From Gemmatirosa kalamazoonensis (lineage in GTDB: Bacteria; Gemmatimonadota; Gemmatimonadetes; Gemmatimonadales; Gemmatimonadaceae), in the NCBI RefSeq assembly GCF_000522985.1, contig NZ_CP007128.1, forward strand, positions 2,960,220 to 3,024,219: 64,000 nt of DNA. The letters are read 5' to 3'. The position numbers were made by a program, and so were the translations under genes. Positions 17,230 to 25,622 of the stretch are shown one piece after another (position 1 is the first letter of the stretch; each line of letters opens with the position of its first letter). The notes under the pieces were generated by a model that saw nothing but the letters and a program-made list of their open reading frames with translations, searched no databases and was not told the DNA's origin.

Positions 17230-18165
17230 ATGCCGGAGCTGCCGGACGTCACGGTATACATCGAGTCGCTGCGTCCGCGCGTCGTGGGGCAGGTGCTGGA
17301 GAAGGTGCGCGTCGCGAACCCGTTCGTGCTGCGCTCGGTCGATCCGCCGCTCGCGGAGCTGGAAGGCAAGCAGGTCACGGGCGTGCGGCGCATGGGCAAG
17401 CGCATCGTCCTCGAGCTGGAGGGGGAGCTGTTCCTCGTCGTGCACCTCATGATCGCCGGTCGGCTGCGGTGGAAGCCGCTCGGCGGCAAGGTGAAGGTGC
17501 CGCCGTCGCTCGTGCTCGCCGAGCTCGCGTTCCCCACGGGCACGCTCGTGCTCACGGAGGCGGGCAGCAAGCGCCGCGCGTCGCTGCACGCGGTGCGCGG
17601 CACCGACGGCCTAACGCCGTTCGACCGCGGCGGCCTGGAGCCGCTCGACGCGACGCGCGACGCGTTCGCCAGTCGGCTGCGTCTCGAGAACCACACGCTG
17701 AAGCGCGCGCTCACCGATCCGCGGCTGTTCAGCGGCATCGGCAACGCCTACTCGGACGAGATCCTGCACCGCGCGCGGCTCTCGCCGCTCGCCCTCACCG
17801 CGCGGCTCACCGACGACGACGTCGACCGGCTGCACACCGCGACGTCGCACACGCTCGCCGAGTGGACGCGGCGGCTCCGCGCCGAGGTGGGCGACGGCTT
17901 CCCCGAGAAGGTCACCGCGTTCCGCGCGGACTTCGCGGTGCACGGCCGCTATCGCCTGCCGTGTCCGGACTGCGGGGCGCCGGTGCAGCGCATCCGGTAC
18001 GCGGAGAACGAGACGAACTACTGCGCGACGTGTCAGACCGGCGGCCGCCTGCTTGCCGACCGCGCGATGTCGCGCCTGCTGCGACAGGACTGGCCGCGGT
18101 CGCTGGCCGCGCTGGAGGAGCACGTGGAGTCGCGCACGGTTCGCCGGGAGGGTGGGCCCGGTTAG
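17230..18165 (+). CDS. Fpg/Nei family DNA glycosylase
   Basis: This is a base-excision repair glycosylase/AP lyase. The start MPELPDVTVY supplies the catalytic Pro2 and Glu3 after Met removal. A helix-two-turn-helix region with the binding Asn (RLFSGIGNAYSDEIL, about 158-172) and a C-terminal zinc finger (Cys245, Cys248, Cys265, Cys268) complete the fold. In classical MutM the finger carries an Arg just before the third Cys (RTTxYC); here it reads NETNYC. This and the 40-residue tail after the finger mark a divergent subfamily, so lesion preference (8-oxoG or oxidised pyrimidines) is uncertain. The gene follows the NlpC gene by 6 bases and precedes an EamA exporter. Confidence 0.9.
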   Translation: MPELPDVTVYIESLRPRVVGQVLEKVRVANPFVLRSVDPPLAELEGKQVTGVRRMGKRIVLELEGELFLVVHLMIAGRLRWKPLGGKVKVPPSLVLAELAFPTGTLVLTEAGSKRRASLHAVRGTDGLTPFDRGGLEPLDATRDAFASRLRLENHTLKRALTDPRLFSGIGNAYSDEILHRARLSPLALTARLTDDDVDRLHTATSHTLAEWTRRLRAEVGDGFPEKVTAFRADFAVHGRYRLPCPDCGAPVQRIRYAENETNYCATCQTGGRLLADRAMSRLLRQDWPRSLAALEEHVESRTVRREGGPG

Positions 18166-18173
18166 CTTCCGGC

Positions 18174-19097
18174 ATGGCTTCAACGTTTCGGAGTGAGTGG
18201 GCGCCCGACCGGTCGGAGAGTGCTCCGCGGTCGGGCGTCTGGCTCACGGAAGTGATGCTCGTCGGGATGGCGCTCGCGTGGGGCATCAATTACAGCGTCG
18301 TGAAGGTCGCGACGCACCACTTCGAGCCGCTCGTCTTCAACGCGATCCGGATCGCGCTCGCGTTCGTCGTGCTCGGTGCGATGGCGTACGGTCTGCGCGA
18401 CCAACTGCCCACGTGGCGCGACCGGCGGCGGCTCGCCGTGCTCGGCGTGCTCGGACACGGCGTCTACCAGGTCGGCTTCGTCGAGGGCGTGGCGCGCTCG
18501 AAGGTGGGCACGGCGGCGCTCGTGTTCGCGGCGAGCCCCGCGTTCATCGGCATCGTGGGACGCATGCTCGGCACGGAGCATCCGAGCCGGCGTGCGTGGT
18601 TCGGCATCGCGCTGCAGCTCGCGGGCATGGCGGGCGTGGTGCTCGGCAGCGCGACCGCGGCGGCGGGAGAGGGATCGCTTTCGGGCACGCTGTTCATCCT
18701 CGGTGCGTGCGCGGCGTGGGCGTTCTACAGCGCGCTGCTGAAGCGGTACGCGCAGCGCGTGCACCCCGTACAGCTCGCCGCCTGGACGCTCGTCGGCGGC
18801 GTCGCGGTGTACGCCGTGGTCGCGTTCCCGGGGCTCCTGCGACTCGACGCGTCGACGCTGCCGCCGGTGGCGTGGGCCGCGGCGATCTACAGCGGCATCG
18901 TGGCGCTCGTCATCGGGTACCTGTTCTACTACCGCGGCGTGCGCGTGCTGGGCCCCGTGAAGACCGCGATGTTCAGCAACCTGCAGCCGATCATCGCGCT
19001 CGTCGTCGCATACTTCGCGTTCCACGAGGTGCCGACGGCGCTGCAGCTGGGCGGTGCGTCGCTCATCATGACCGGCCTCGTGGTGTCGCGCGCATGA
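18174..19097 (+). CDS. EamA-family (DMT superfamily) transporter
   Basis: This is a ten-helix inner-membrane exporter of the drug/metabolite transporter superfamily, 307 aa. Two EamA repeats are visible. The first starts near residue 22 (MLVGMALAWGINYSVVKVA). The second starts near 165 (LFILGACAAWAFYSALLKRY), with the repeat-end helix at LGGASLIMTGLVVSRA. The ATG at 18174 was chosen because it gives a normal short N-terminal arm. Its TGA overlaps the ATG of the HAD gene (ATGA). Family members export amino acids, nucleosides or drugs; nothing here fixes the substrate. Confidence 0.9.
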   Translation: MASTFRSEWAPDRSESAPRSGVWLTEVMLVGMALAWGINYSVVKVATHHFEPLVFNAIRIALAFVVLGAMAYGLRDQLPTWRDRRRLAVLGVLGHGVYQVGFVEGVARSKVGTAALVFAASPAFIGIVGRMLGTEHPSRRAWFGIALQLAGMAGVVLGSATAAAGEGSLSGTLFILGACAAWAFYSALLKRYAQRVHPVQLAAWTLVGGVAVYAVVAFPGLLRLDASTLPPVAWAAAIYSGIVALVIGYLFYYRGVRVLGPVKTAMFSNLQPIIALVVAYFAFHEVPTALQLGGASLIMTGLVVSRA

Positions 19098-19795
19098 CCG
19101 CGGGGGACCGTCTCGTCCTGTTCGACATCGACGGCACGCTGCTGTGGGGCGACGGCGTCGGCCGCCGCGCGATGGAGGGCGCGCTCACGCGCGTGTTCGG
19201 CTCGACCGGCGATCCGCGCTACCGCTACGACGGCAAGACCGACATCCAGATCGCGCGCGAGCTGATGCGGCAGGAAGGGCACGCGGACCACGCGATCGAC
19301 GCGCGGCTCGACGAGCTGTTCGCGCTGTATCTCGCGGGGCTGCGCGAGGAGCTCGCGTCGGGCACGCGCCACGTCCGCCGTCTCCCCGGCGTGGGCGAGC
19401 TGCTCGACGCGCTCGAGCGCCGCTCCGACGTCGTGCTCGGGCTCCTCACCGGCAACGTGGCAGAGGGCGCCGCGGCGAAGCTCCACGCGGCGGGGATCGA
19501 CTTCTCGCGCTTCCGCGTGAACGCGTTCGGCTCCGACCACGAGCATCGCCCGCGGCTGCCCGAGATCGCGCAGCGGCGCGCGCGCGAGTCGCTCGGCGTC
19601 GACCTCACCGGCCACGCGATCGTCGTCATCGGCGACACGCCGGCCGACATCGACTGCGCGCGCTCGGTGGGCGCTCGCACCATCGCGGTCGCCACCGGCC
19701 GCTACTCCGTCGAGGAGCTGGCCGCGCACGGGCCGAGCGCCGTGTTCGCCGACCTCTCCGACACCGACGCCGTGATCGCGGCGATCATGGGTTAG
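19094..19795 (+). CDS. HAD-superfamily phosphatase
   Basis: This is a cytoplasmic phosphohydrolase of 233 aa with all HAD motifs. Motif I is LFDIDGTLL with nucleophile D11 and acid D13. Motif II Thr is in LLTGNVAEGA. Lys/Arg follows in the HRPRLP stretch, and motif IV is IGDTPADIDCA. A helical cap between motifs I and II (about 17-95) resembles phosphoglycolate phosphatase/beta-phosphoglucomutase types. It is coupled to the EamA transporter by an ATGA overlap. Its TAG stop lies inside the recurrent word GGTTAGGC (19790-19797). The substrate is not predictable. Confidence 0.88.
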   Translation: MTAGDRLVLFDIDGTLLWGDGVGRRAMEGALTRVFGSTGDPRYRYDGKTDIQIARELMRQEGHADHAIDARLDELFALYLAGLREELASGTRHVRRLPGVGELLDALERRSDVVLGLLTGNVAEGAAAKLHAAGIDFSRFRVNAFGSDHEHRPRLPEIAQRRARESLGVDLTGHAIVVIGDTPADIDCARSVGARTIAVATGRYSVEELAAHGPSAVFADLSDTDAVIAAIMG

Positions 19796-19808
19796 GCACC
19801 AGACGCGC

Positions 19809-20402
19809 ATGCTCGAGCTGGAGCTGAAGGCCGTCGTGGACGACGTGGACGCGGTCCGCCGCCGGGTGGAGCTCGCCGGTGGCCGACTGCTGCTCGAGGG
19901 GCGCATGATCGACCGCCGCTTCGACGCGCCCGACGGCTCGATGACCGCGCGCGACGAGGTGCTGCGCACGCGCCGCATCGAGCACCGCGACGGCTCCGTC
20001 GAGGGCTCGCTCGACTGGAAGGGACCCACGCGCACGCTCGACGGCTACAAGGCGCGCGAGGAGCGCAGTGCGCGGGTCGACGCCGAATCGGTGGAGATCG
20101 TGCTCACGCGGCTCGGCTACGTGCGCACGCGCGAAGTGGAGCGCGACGTCGCGATGTACGCGCTCGGTGACGCGACCGTGCGCTTCGAGCGTTATCCGCG
20201 CATGGACACGCTCGTGGAGGTCGAGGGAGACGGCCCGGCGATCGAGCGCGCGATCGTGGCGCTCGGCATGCCGCGCGATCGCTTCACCGACACGCGTCTC
20301 TCCGCGCTCGCCGCCGAGTACGAGCGGCGCACCGGCCAGCGCGCCGCGCTGTCCGCGCGCGACCTCGATCCATCGGAGTCCGACGACGATGACCGCGACT
20401 GA
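19809..20402 (+). CDS. CYTH-domain protein (class IV adenylate cyclase/triphosphatase fold)
   Basis: The 197-aa protein has the CYTH signature ExExK at the very N-terminus (ELELK, residues 3-7). Strands rich in Arg/Glu follow (VLRTRRIEHRDG; SLDWKGPTR; GYKAREER; VRFERYPRMDTLVEVEG) and would line the triphosphate tunnel. The family includes thiamine triphosphatase, inorganic triphosphatase and CyaB-type cyclases, and many members only cleave tripolyphosphate or ATP. An acidic tail (SESDDDDRD) ends the chain. The gene's last 14 bases overlap the following unknown gene. Confidence 0.87.
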   Translation: MLELELKAVVDDVDAVRRRVELAGGRLLLEGRMIDRRFDAPDGSMTARDEVLRTRRIEHRDGSVEGSLDWKGPTRTLDGYKAREERSARVDAESVEIVLTRLGYVRTREVERDVAMYALGDATVRFERYPRMDTLVEVEGDGPAIERAIVALGMPRDRFTDTRLSALAAEYERRTGQRAALSARDLDPSESDDDDRD

Positions 20403-21153
20403 CGGCGCGCCGGTGCACGTGGAGGGGATCGGCCCCGCGACGATGCGGGTCGAGCCCGAGCGCCGCGTCGTGCTCGCGCGCACGACGGGGAGGGACGTCG
20501 AGGTGCGGTACGCGCGGATCGTCGGCGTCGCGGTCACGCGCGGCGCGGACGGGCTGCTCGTCGTGCTGCATCTCGTGAACGGCGGCGCGCTGCGCCTCAC
20601 GGCGGCCGGCGCGCCCGAGTCGTTCGACGCCGAGGCCGCGCGTCTCGTCGCCGACGTGTTCTCGCTCCCCGAGCTGATGCGCGGCATGCGCGCCTACGGC
20701 GCCGGACGCGCGCTGCCCGGCTCCGATCACGACCGCTTCTTCGCGCCGCTCGTCGAGCCGCTTCGCGCGCTGCGCGCGTCGCACGAGCGCGCGCTCGGCG
20801 CCGGCGCGACGGCGGCGCCGTGGCGCGTGGCCGAGTCGGTGGGCGCCACGCGCGCGGCGGCCGAGATCCGCGCCGCGCTCGGCGCGCTCGCGGCGTCGCG
20901 CTATCCCGCGTCGGCGCCCGACCGGCGCGCGCTCGAGGCCGAGCTGCTCGACGAGACCGAGCCGCTGTTCGCCGCGCTCGACGAGCTCACCGCGGCGGCC
21001 CAACGACTCGGCGTCGCATCGGAGCGCGACCGCGTGGCGGCGTGGCGCGCGTGGTGCTCCGCGCTCGGTGCGACGTTCGTGGCCGCCGACCGCTGCTGGG
21101 CGGCCGTGCTGCCGGCGCTCAACGAGGCGCCGTCGCCGCGCGCGCCGCGTTAG
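20389..21153 (+). CDS. Hypothetical protein, 254 aa
   Basis: I do not recognise this protein. It starts at the ATG inside the end of the CYTH gene (overlap 14 bases), which argues for a shared message. The first 80 residues look like a small beta-barrel (RMVxPERRVVLARTTGRDVEVRYARI type strands). The rest is Ala/Arg/Leu-rich and helical (for example RAAAEIRAALGALAASRYP), without signal peptide or membrane helix. The end at 21153 (TAG within CGTTAGGC) overlaps by 35 bases, tail to tail, with the convergent gene on the other strand. Confidence 0.65.
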   Translation: MTATDGAPVHVEGIGPATMRVEPERRVVLARTTGRDVEVRYARIVGVAVTRGADGLLVVLHLVNGGALRLTAAGAPESFDAEAARLVADVFSLPELMRGMRAYGAGRALPGSDHDRFFAPLVEPLRALRASHERALGAGATAAPWRVAESVGATRAAAEIRAALGALAASRYPASAPDRRALEAELLDETEPLFAALDELTAAAQRLGVASERDRVAAWRAWCSALGATFVAADRCWAAVLPALNEAPSPRAPR

Positions 21154-21805
21154 GCGCCACGCGCGGCATCCACTCGACGCCGAGCTGCAGCGTGGTGTGG
21201 TGCGTGGGAAGGCGACGGATCTCCGAGCGCGGCGTCGGGCTCATCGCCGCCTGGCCGACGACCGGCAGCTGGTACCACCAGCGTTCGAGTGCCGCCGACC
21301 AGAGCAGGCGCTCGGAGCCGAGGAGCGACGCGAACCGGAGTGTGCGGAACGGCACGCCGATGCCCCACATCCGACCCGCGCCGGCGGTCACGCGCACCAC
21401 GGTTCCGTCGCTCCACTCGCGCGGGGTCTCCAGCCCGGCGCGAGCGACCGTCGACACGAACGGGTGGCGCGAGGGATCGTGCTCCGCGACGACGTTCAGC
21501 GGCTCGAACGCGCTGACGATCGGCGGCGGGTATACGATGCCGTAGCTGCACGAGGTCAGTCGCACGGTGCCGTGCGCGGCGGCGCTCCCCTCGAGCACGA
21601 CGACGCGCGCGAGGTGCTTCACGATCGACCCACCACCGCTCAGCGACACGCGCCAGCTGCACGATTGATCGAGCGCGCCGCCGAGCGAGCCGCCGAGCCC
21701 CAGCTCGGCGCCGAACGTCGTGCGCGGGAGCGGCGGCGCGTGCTGCGCCGGTGCGGCGCGCGCAGCGAGTGCGGCGCCTAACGCGACGACCGCGACGACC
21801 CGCAC
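21119..21805 (-). CDS. Secreted/outer-membrane hypothetical protein
   Basis: I do not recognise the family. From a GTG at 21805 the 228-aa chain starts with a signal peptide (MRVVAVVALGAALAARAAPAQ). It continues with Gly/Ser-rich alternating strands typical of small outer-membrane barrels (TFGAELGLGGSLGGAL; RVSLSGGGSIV; TTLQLGVEWMPRV). A longer frame back to 21871 would add 22 arginine-rich residues and hide the signal. It lies 10 bases after the Cys-rich FeoB-associated gene and may be read from the feo promoter. Its 3' end overlaps the convergent 20389-21153 gene by 35 bases. Confidence 0.65.
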   Translation of the reverse strand: MRVVAVVALGAALAARAAPAQHAPPLPRTTFGAELGLGGSLGGALDQSCSWRVSLSGGGSIVKHLARVVVLEGSAAAHGTVRLTSCSYGIVYPPPIVSAFEPLNVVAEHDPSRHPFVSTVARAGLETPREWSDGTVVRVTAGAGRMWGIGVPFRTLRFASLLGSERLLWSAALERWWYQLPVVGQAAMSPTPRSEIRRLPTHHTTLQLGVEWMPRVAPNAARAATAPR

Positions 21806-21815
21806 CGGCCCCGAC

Positions 21816-21983
21816 TCAGGTCTTGGCCCAGTCGTTCGACGCCGACTCGCCGCCGCAGCCGCACCCCGCATCGCACCCCGCCGCCTTCACGGGGTGCAGC
21901 GTGCGCCACAGCCGGCGGCCCGCGTAGCCGAGTGCCGCGAGCACGATCGCCGCCACGATCAACGTCTGCACGAGAGAGCTCAC
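21816..21983 (-). CDS. FeoB-associated Cys-rich small membrane protein
   Basis: This is a 55-aa protein with one membrane helix (about 3-22, LVQTLIVAAIVLAALGYAGR) and a short cytoplasmic tail with a clustered Cys/Gly motif (GCDAGCGCGG). That is the form of the FeoB-associated Cys-rich family, thought to assist ferrous iron uptake. The GTG start at 21983 is set by a strong GGAGG seven bases upstream. It follows feoB by 13 bases, making feoA-feoB-small protein one operon. Confidence 0.88.
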   Translation of the reverse strand: MSSLVQTLIVAAIVLAALGYAGRRLWRTLHPVKAAGCDAGCGCGGESASNDWAKT

Positions 21984-21996
21984 GAACCCACCTCCA

Positions 21997-24210
21997 TCAT
22001 CCGAGGCCGAGCAGCCGCCCGCCCTGATACACCAGCAGCGCCGCGCCGTACGCGAGCGCGAGCATGTACGCGAATTGGATCGCCGCCCACCGCCAGCCCT
22101 CGCGCCCGCCCCCCGTCTCACGCACCGTCACGGCGACGGTGCTCATGCACATCAGCGCGTACACGTAGAACACCATGAGCGCGACCGCGACGAGCGGCGT
22201 GTAGGCCGCCTGTCCGGTGCGCGGGTCGCGCTCGTCGCGCAGCTTCGCGCGCAGCGCGGTCACGTCGTTGCCGGCCTCGCCCACGCCGTAGATCGTGCCC
22301 ATCGTCGACACGAACACCTCGCGCGCGGCGAACGACGCGCCGATCGACACGCCGATCTTCCAGTCGAAGCCGAGCGGGCGCACGGCGGGCTCGATGAGAT
22401 GGCCGATGCGTCCCAGCGCGGAGTGCTCCAGCGCCTGCTCCTGCTGCACCTCGGGCGCGAGCCCCGGGTTCGGCGTCGCGCGCGGATACGTCGCGAGCGC
22501 CCACAGCACCACCGAGAGCGCGAGGATCACCGTGCCCGCCTTGCGCAGGAACAGCTTCGCCCGCCCCGTCACGCCGATCAGCAGGTTGCGCGCGCTCGGC
22601 CACCGGTACGGCGGCAGCTCGAGGATCATCGGTCGCATGGGCCCGCGCAGCAGCGTGCGCTTGAACAGCGCCGCGACGCCGAGCGCGGTGACGGTGCCTA
22701 ACAGATACATGGCGAGCATCGTGAGCCCCTGCAGGCTCAGGATGCCGCCGAGCAGCGCCGTCGCCGGCACGAACGCGCCGATCAGCAGCGTGTAGACCGG
22801 GAGCCGCGCCGAGCAGCTCATGAGCGGCACGACCATGATCGTCGCCAGCCGGTCCTCGGGGTTCTCCACCGTGCGCGCGGCCATGATCCCCGGCACCGCG
22901 CAGGCGTAGCCCGAGAGCATCGGGATGAAGCTCTTGCCGTGCAGCCCCACTCGGCGCATGAGCGCGTCCATGAGGAACGCGGCGCGCGCCATGTAGCCCG
23001 AGTCCTCGAGCAGGCCGATGAACAGGAACAGGAGCGCGATCTGCGGCAGGAACACCAGCACGCTCCCCACGCCCGCGATCACGCCGTCGACGACGAGGCT
23101 CCGGAGATCGCCCGCCGGCAGCCCCGAGCCCAGCGTCTGGCCGAGCCACGAGATCGCACCCTCGATCGCGTCCTGCACCGGCGTCGCCCACGTGAAGATC
23201 GACTGGAAGACGACCGCCATGAGCGCGAGGAAGATCACCCACCCCCACACGCGGTGCAGCACGACGGCGTCGATCCGGTCGCTCGCGGTGCGCGCGCGCC
23301 GCTCCGCCCGCGTCACGACGCGCGACAGCACGCCGCCGATCCAATCGTAGCGCAGCTCCGCCTCGAGCCGTTCCGGCGCGTGCCCGGCGCGGCGCAGCTG
23401 GTCGCGCGCCGCCTCCAGCCGCGGCCGCAGATCCGTCGCCGCCGCGAGGTGCGACTCGGGACGCGTCACGGCGAGCAGGCGCAGCGCCTCCATCGCCGCC
23501 GGCATCGGGTCGAAGCCGGCCGCCTCCAGCACCGCCGTCACCGGCGCGAGCGCGTCCGCGGCCGCGGGCGGCATCGCGAACAGCCGCTGCGGGCGGGGAA
23601 GCGACGTCGCGCGCGAGATCGCGAGCTTCAAACGCTCGACCCCCTCGCCGCGCTTCGCCACCGTCGGGATCACCGTGACGCCGAGCTCGTGGATCAGCTC
23701 GGGCACGTCGATGCGGATCCCCGCGGCCTCGGCCGCGTCCATCTGGTTCAGCGCCAGCACCACCGGACGCCCGAGCTCCAGGAGCTGGCTCGTGAAGAAC
23801 AGGTTGCGCTCGAGGTGCTGCGCATCGGCGACGCAGACGATGACGTCGGGGAGCGGCGTGTCCCGGCCGCGGCCGAGCAGGACCTCCAGGGCGATCGCCT
23901 CGTCGGGCGACCCGGCAGAGAGCGAGTAGCTGCCCGGCAGGTCGAGGACGCTGACGCGGGTGCCGTCGGAGCCGCGGTAGCTGCCCTCGTGCCGCTCCAC
24001 CGTGACGCCGGCAAAGTTGCCGACCTTCTGGCGCAGCCCGGTGAGCGCGTTGAACAGCGTGCTCTTGCCCGTGTTCGGGTTCCCGACCAGGGCCACCCGG
24101 AGGACGGCGGGGGTCGCCGCGGGGGCGACGAGCGGCGGGACCGCGGAAGCGTCGGGCGCCGCGTCGGCGCTCGACCGGCGCCGGCCCGCCGCGGCTGGCG
24201 GGGGGGACAC
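21997..24210 (-). CDS. feoB: FeoB ferrous iron transporter
   Basis: This is the inner-membrane Fe(II) transporter with an N-terminal GTPase. From the GTG at 24210 (2 bases after the feoA stop) the 737-aa chain has a 40-residue Ala/Pro arm. G boxes follow: GNPNTGKST (G1), Thr in the FAGVTVE loop (G2), DLPGSYSLS (G3) and NQMDAAE (G4). Then come the helical switch region and two Gate modules with the conserved LLEDSGYMARAAFLMD and SGYACAVPGIM, where the family Cys is kept. Length is typical. A Fur-like box lies upstream of feoA, so iron repression is expected. Confidence 0.95.
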   Translation of the reverse strand: MSPPPAAAGRRRSSADAAPDASAVPPLVAPAATPAVLRVALVGNPNTGKSTLFNALTGLRQKVGNFAGVTVERHEGSYRGSDGTRVSVLDLPGSYSLSAGSPDEAIALEVLLGRGRDTPLPDVIVCVADAQHLERNLFFTSQLLELGRPVVLALNQMDAAEAAGIRIDVPELIHELGVTVIPTVAKRGEGVERLKLAISRATSLPRPQRLFAMPPAAADALAPVTAVLEAAGFDPMPAAMEALRLLAVTRPESHLAAATDLRPRLEAARDQLRRAGHAPERLEAELRYDWIGGVLSRVVTRAERRARTASDRIDAVVLHRVWGWVIFLALMAVVFQSIFTWATPVQDAIEGAISWLGQTLGSGLPAGDLRSLVVDGVIAGVGSVLVFLPQIALLFLFIGLLEDSGYMARAAFLMDALMRRVGLHGKSFIPMLSGYACAVPGIMAARTVENPEDRLATIMVVPLMSCSARLPVYTLLIGAFVPATALLGGILSLQGLTMLAMYLLGTVTALGVAALFKRTLLRGPMRPMILELPPYRWPSARNLLIGVTGRAKLFLRKAGTVILALSVVLWALATYPRATPNPGLAPEVQQEQALEHSALGRIGHLIEPAVRPLGFDWKIGVSIGASFAAREVFVSTMGTIYGVGEAGNDVTALRAKLRDERDPRTGQAAYTPLVAVALMVFYVYALMCMSTVAVTVRETGGGREGWRWAAIQFAYMLALAYGAALLVYQGGRLLGLG

Positions 24211-24212
24211 GC

Positions 24213-24527
24213 TCAGACCGGCAGCGGCCGGACCGTGATGCCCGCCGTGAGCGCCTTGCCGAGGGCGATGCGCGTGCCGCGCACGTCGAGGACCATGGCG
24301 TGCCGCGCGTCGAGCACGGAGACGCACGCGCCCTCGCAGACGCCGAGCGCGCGCAGCCGGCACGCCTGCACGTCGTCGCAGCGCATCTCGAGCACCGTCG
24401 CCCGGTCCCCGACGGCGCACGACGCCAGCAGGCAGTCACGCGCCACCTCGGTCACCGGCGCTGCCGGCTCCGAGAGCACGTTGAGCTGCCGCGCGGTGGC
24501 GGCCTTGGGACGCAGGAAGCGGAACAC
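24213..24527 (-). CDS. feoA: FeoA domain protein
   Basis: FeoA is a small cytoplasmic SH3-like partner of FeoB. The 104-aa chain has a 30-residue N-terminal arm and then the FeoA fold (about 35-104: VGDRATVLEMRC; CRLRALGVCEGACVSVL; VRGTRIALGKALTAGITVRPL). The GTG at 24527 is the first in-frame start after the regulatory region. It is a little longer than the common 75-85 aa form because of the arm. The gene is first in the feo operon, about 25 bases after the Fur-like site. Confidence 0.9.
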   Translation of the reverse strand: MFRFLRPKAATARQLNVLSEPAAPVTEVARDCLLASCAVGDRATVLEMRCDDVQACRLRALGVCEGACVSVLDARHAMVLDVRGTRIALGKALTAGITVRPLPV

Positions 24528-24552
24528 GAGTCGCGGTGCGGTCGAGAGCTAA

Positions 24553-24569
24553 TTGAGAATCGTTCTCAA
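24553..24569 (-). promoter_or_regulatory. Fur-box-like palindrome upstream of feoA
   Basis: TTGAGAATCGTTCTCAA is a perfect dyad (7-3-7). Its core TGAGAAT-C-GTTCTCA matches the 7-1-7 Fur consensus TGATAATNATTATCA at most positions. It is AT-rich in a GC-rich genome. It lies just downstream of the predicted feoA promoter, where a bound repressor would block transcription. Iron-dependent repression by Fur is the natural reading. Confidence 0.78.
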
Positions 24570-24582
24570 CTAGGCTGTTGTA

Positions 24583-24611
24583 ATCTTATACTGGCTGCGA
24601 ATCAGGTCAAC
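24583..24611 (-). promoter_or_regulatory. Sigma-70-type promoter of the feo operon
   Basis: Reading the minus strand, TTGACC (24611-24606) is followed after 17 bases by TAAGAT (24588-24583). The expected start point lies near 24576, so the Fur-like dyad would cover about +7 to +23. The -10 is only a 4/6 match, but the local AT-richness supports it. Confidence 0.55.
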
Positions 24612-24670
24612 CACACTCGGAATTACACCGCGAACCTGCCAGGTATTCCCCGGCGCGCGCAGGCCGCGCC

Positions 24671-25510
24671 TCAGGCCGCGGCGTAGGCCGGCGGGGCGAG
24701 CTCGCGGCCGCGGCGCGACCACATGATCAGCACCCCCACGACGGTGATCGTCAGCGCGATGAGCTGCGCCGTCGACAGCGGCCCGGCGAACCGGTCGTCC
24801 TTCGCGCGCAGGAACTCCACGACGAACCGTTCCAGGCCGGCCAGCACGCAGTAGACACCGAACAGCCAGCCCTCCCTGTGCGTGTGCGCGCGGAGCCGCC
24901 ACAGCACGAGGAACATCACGAAGCCGAGCACTACCTCGAGAAGCTGCGTCGGGTAGACGCCGATGACCTCCCACGGCGGCACCGTGGCCGGCAGCTGGGC
25001 GCCGAACTGTCGGATCATGTTCTCCGCCGTCGACGGCGGGAACCCGTGCGGGAACTTCACCGCCAGGAAGCCGTCCCACGGCTTGCCGTAGTCGTCGCCC
25101 ACGGCCCAGCAGCCGCTGCGCCCCACCGAGTAGCCGGCCGCGATGGCGATCCCCGCGACGTCGGCGAAGCGCAGGAAGGAGAACCCCTTCCGCCGGATGA
25201 CGAGCCAGCAGGCGAGCACCGACCCGATGAACCCGCCCCAGAACACGAACCCGCCGCGGCTGAAGATGGCGCCGAAGTCGCGCGTCAGGATCACGAAGTA
25301 GAGCTTCGCGCCGACGAGCGTGCCGATGAGCGCCGCGGTCACGAGGTCCGGGATCGCGGCCGCCTCCGCCAGGTGCCCGCGTCGCGCCAGCTCGCGCTGC
25401 GAGATGATGTGCGCGATGGCGAACGCCAGCAGCACCGCCAGCCCGAACCCCGTGAGGGAGAGGGGGCCGACCTGCAGCGTGGCGGGCTCGATGGTGAAGG
25501 GAGCGGACAA
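24671..25510 (-). CDS. lgt: Prolipoprotein diacylglyceryl transferase Lgt
   Basis: Lgt moves diacylglyceryl from phosphatidylglycerol to the lipobox Cys of prolipoproteins in the inner membrane. The 279-aa chain has about seven helices. The family motif region is GYSVGRSGCWAVGDDYG (about 133-149), a divergent form of GRxGNFxNxE. The conserved YPTQLLE and FVVEFLR segments also appear. The only sensible start is TTG at 25510, because an inverted repeat begins 4 bases upstream and no Shine-Dalgarno motif is visible. The gene fits the many lipoproteins in this window. It is last in the queA-to-lgt run. Confidence 0.9.
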   Translation of the reverse strand: MSAPFTIEPATLQVGPLSLTGFGLAVLLAFAIAHIISQRELARRGHLAEAAAIPDLVTAALIGTLVGAKLYFVILTRDFGAIFSRGGFVFWGGFIGSVLACWLVIRRKGFSFLRFADVAGIAIAAGYSVGRSGCWAVGDDYGKPWDGFLAVKFPHGFPPSTAENMIRQFGAQLPATVPPWEVIGVYPTQLLEVVLGFVMFLVLWRLRAHTHREGWLFGVYCVLAGLERFVVEFLRAKDDRFAGPLSTAQLIALTITVVGVLIMWSRRGRELAPPAYAAA

Positions 25511-25513
25511 GGT

Positions 25514-25622
25514 CGGGACTCGGGACTCGGGACTCGGGACTCGGGACTCGGGACTCGGGACTCGGGACTCGGAAGGTGAAAGTACGTTAACCGAGTCCCG
25601 AGTTCCGAGTCCCGAGTCCCGG
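25514..25622. repeat. GGGACTC-heptamer palindrome (family 1, copy 1)
   Basis: Eight tandem copies of CGGGACT (25514-25569) face a 32-base complementary arm (25591-25622) with one deviation. The loop of about 18 bases contains GTTAAC. The element separates tsaD from lgt. Its right arm is read as the last residues of TsaD, and its left arm stops 4 bases before the lgt TTG. The same word builds elements at 28439-28540 and 32304-32408. Confidence 0.95.

Noticed and set aside
25514-25622. Regular repeats that look like a CRISPR array
   Set aside because: The units are contiguous 7-mers without spacers and are paired with a complementary arm; there are no cas genes. The same holds for the arrays at 28.4 and 32.3 kb.
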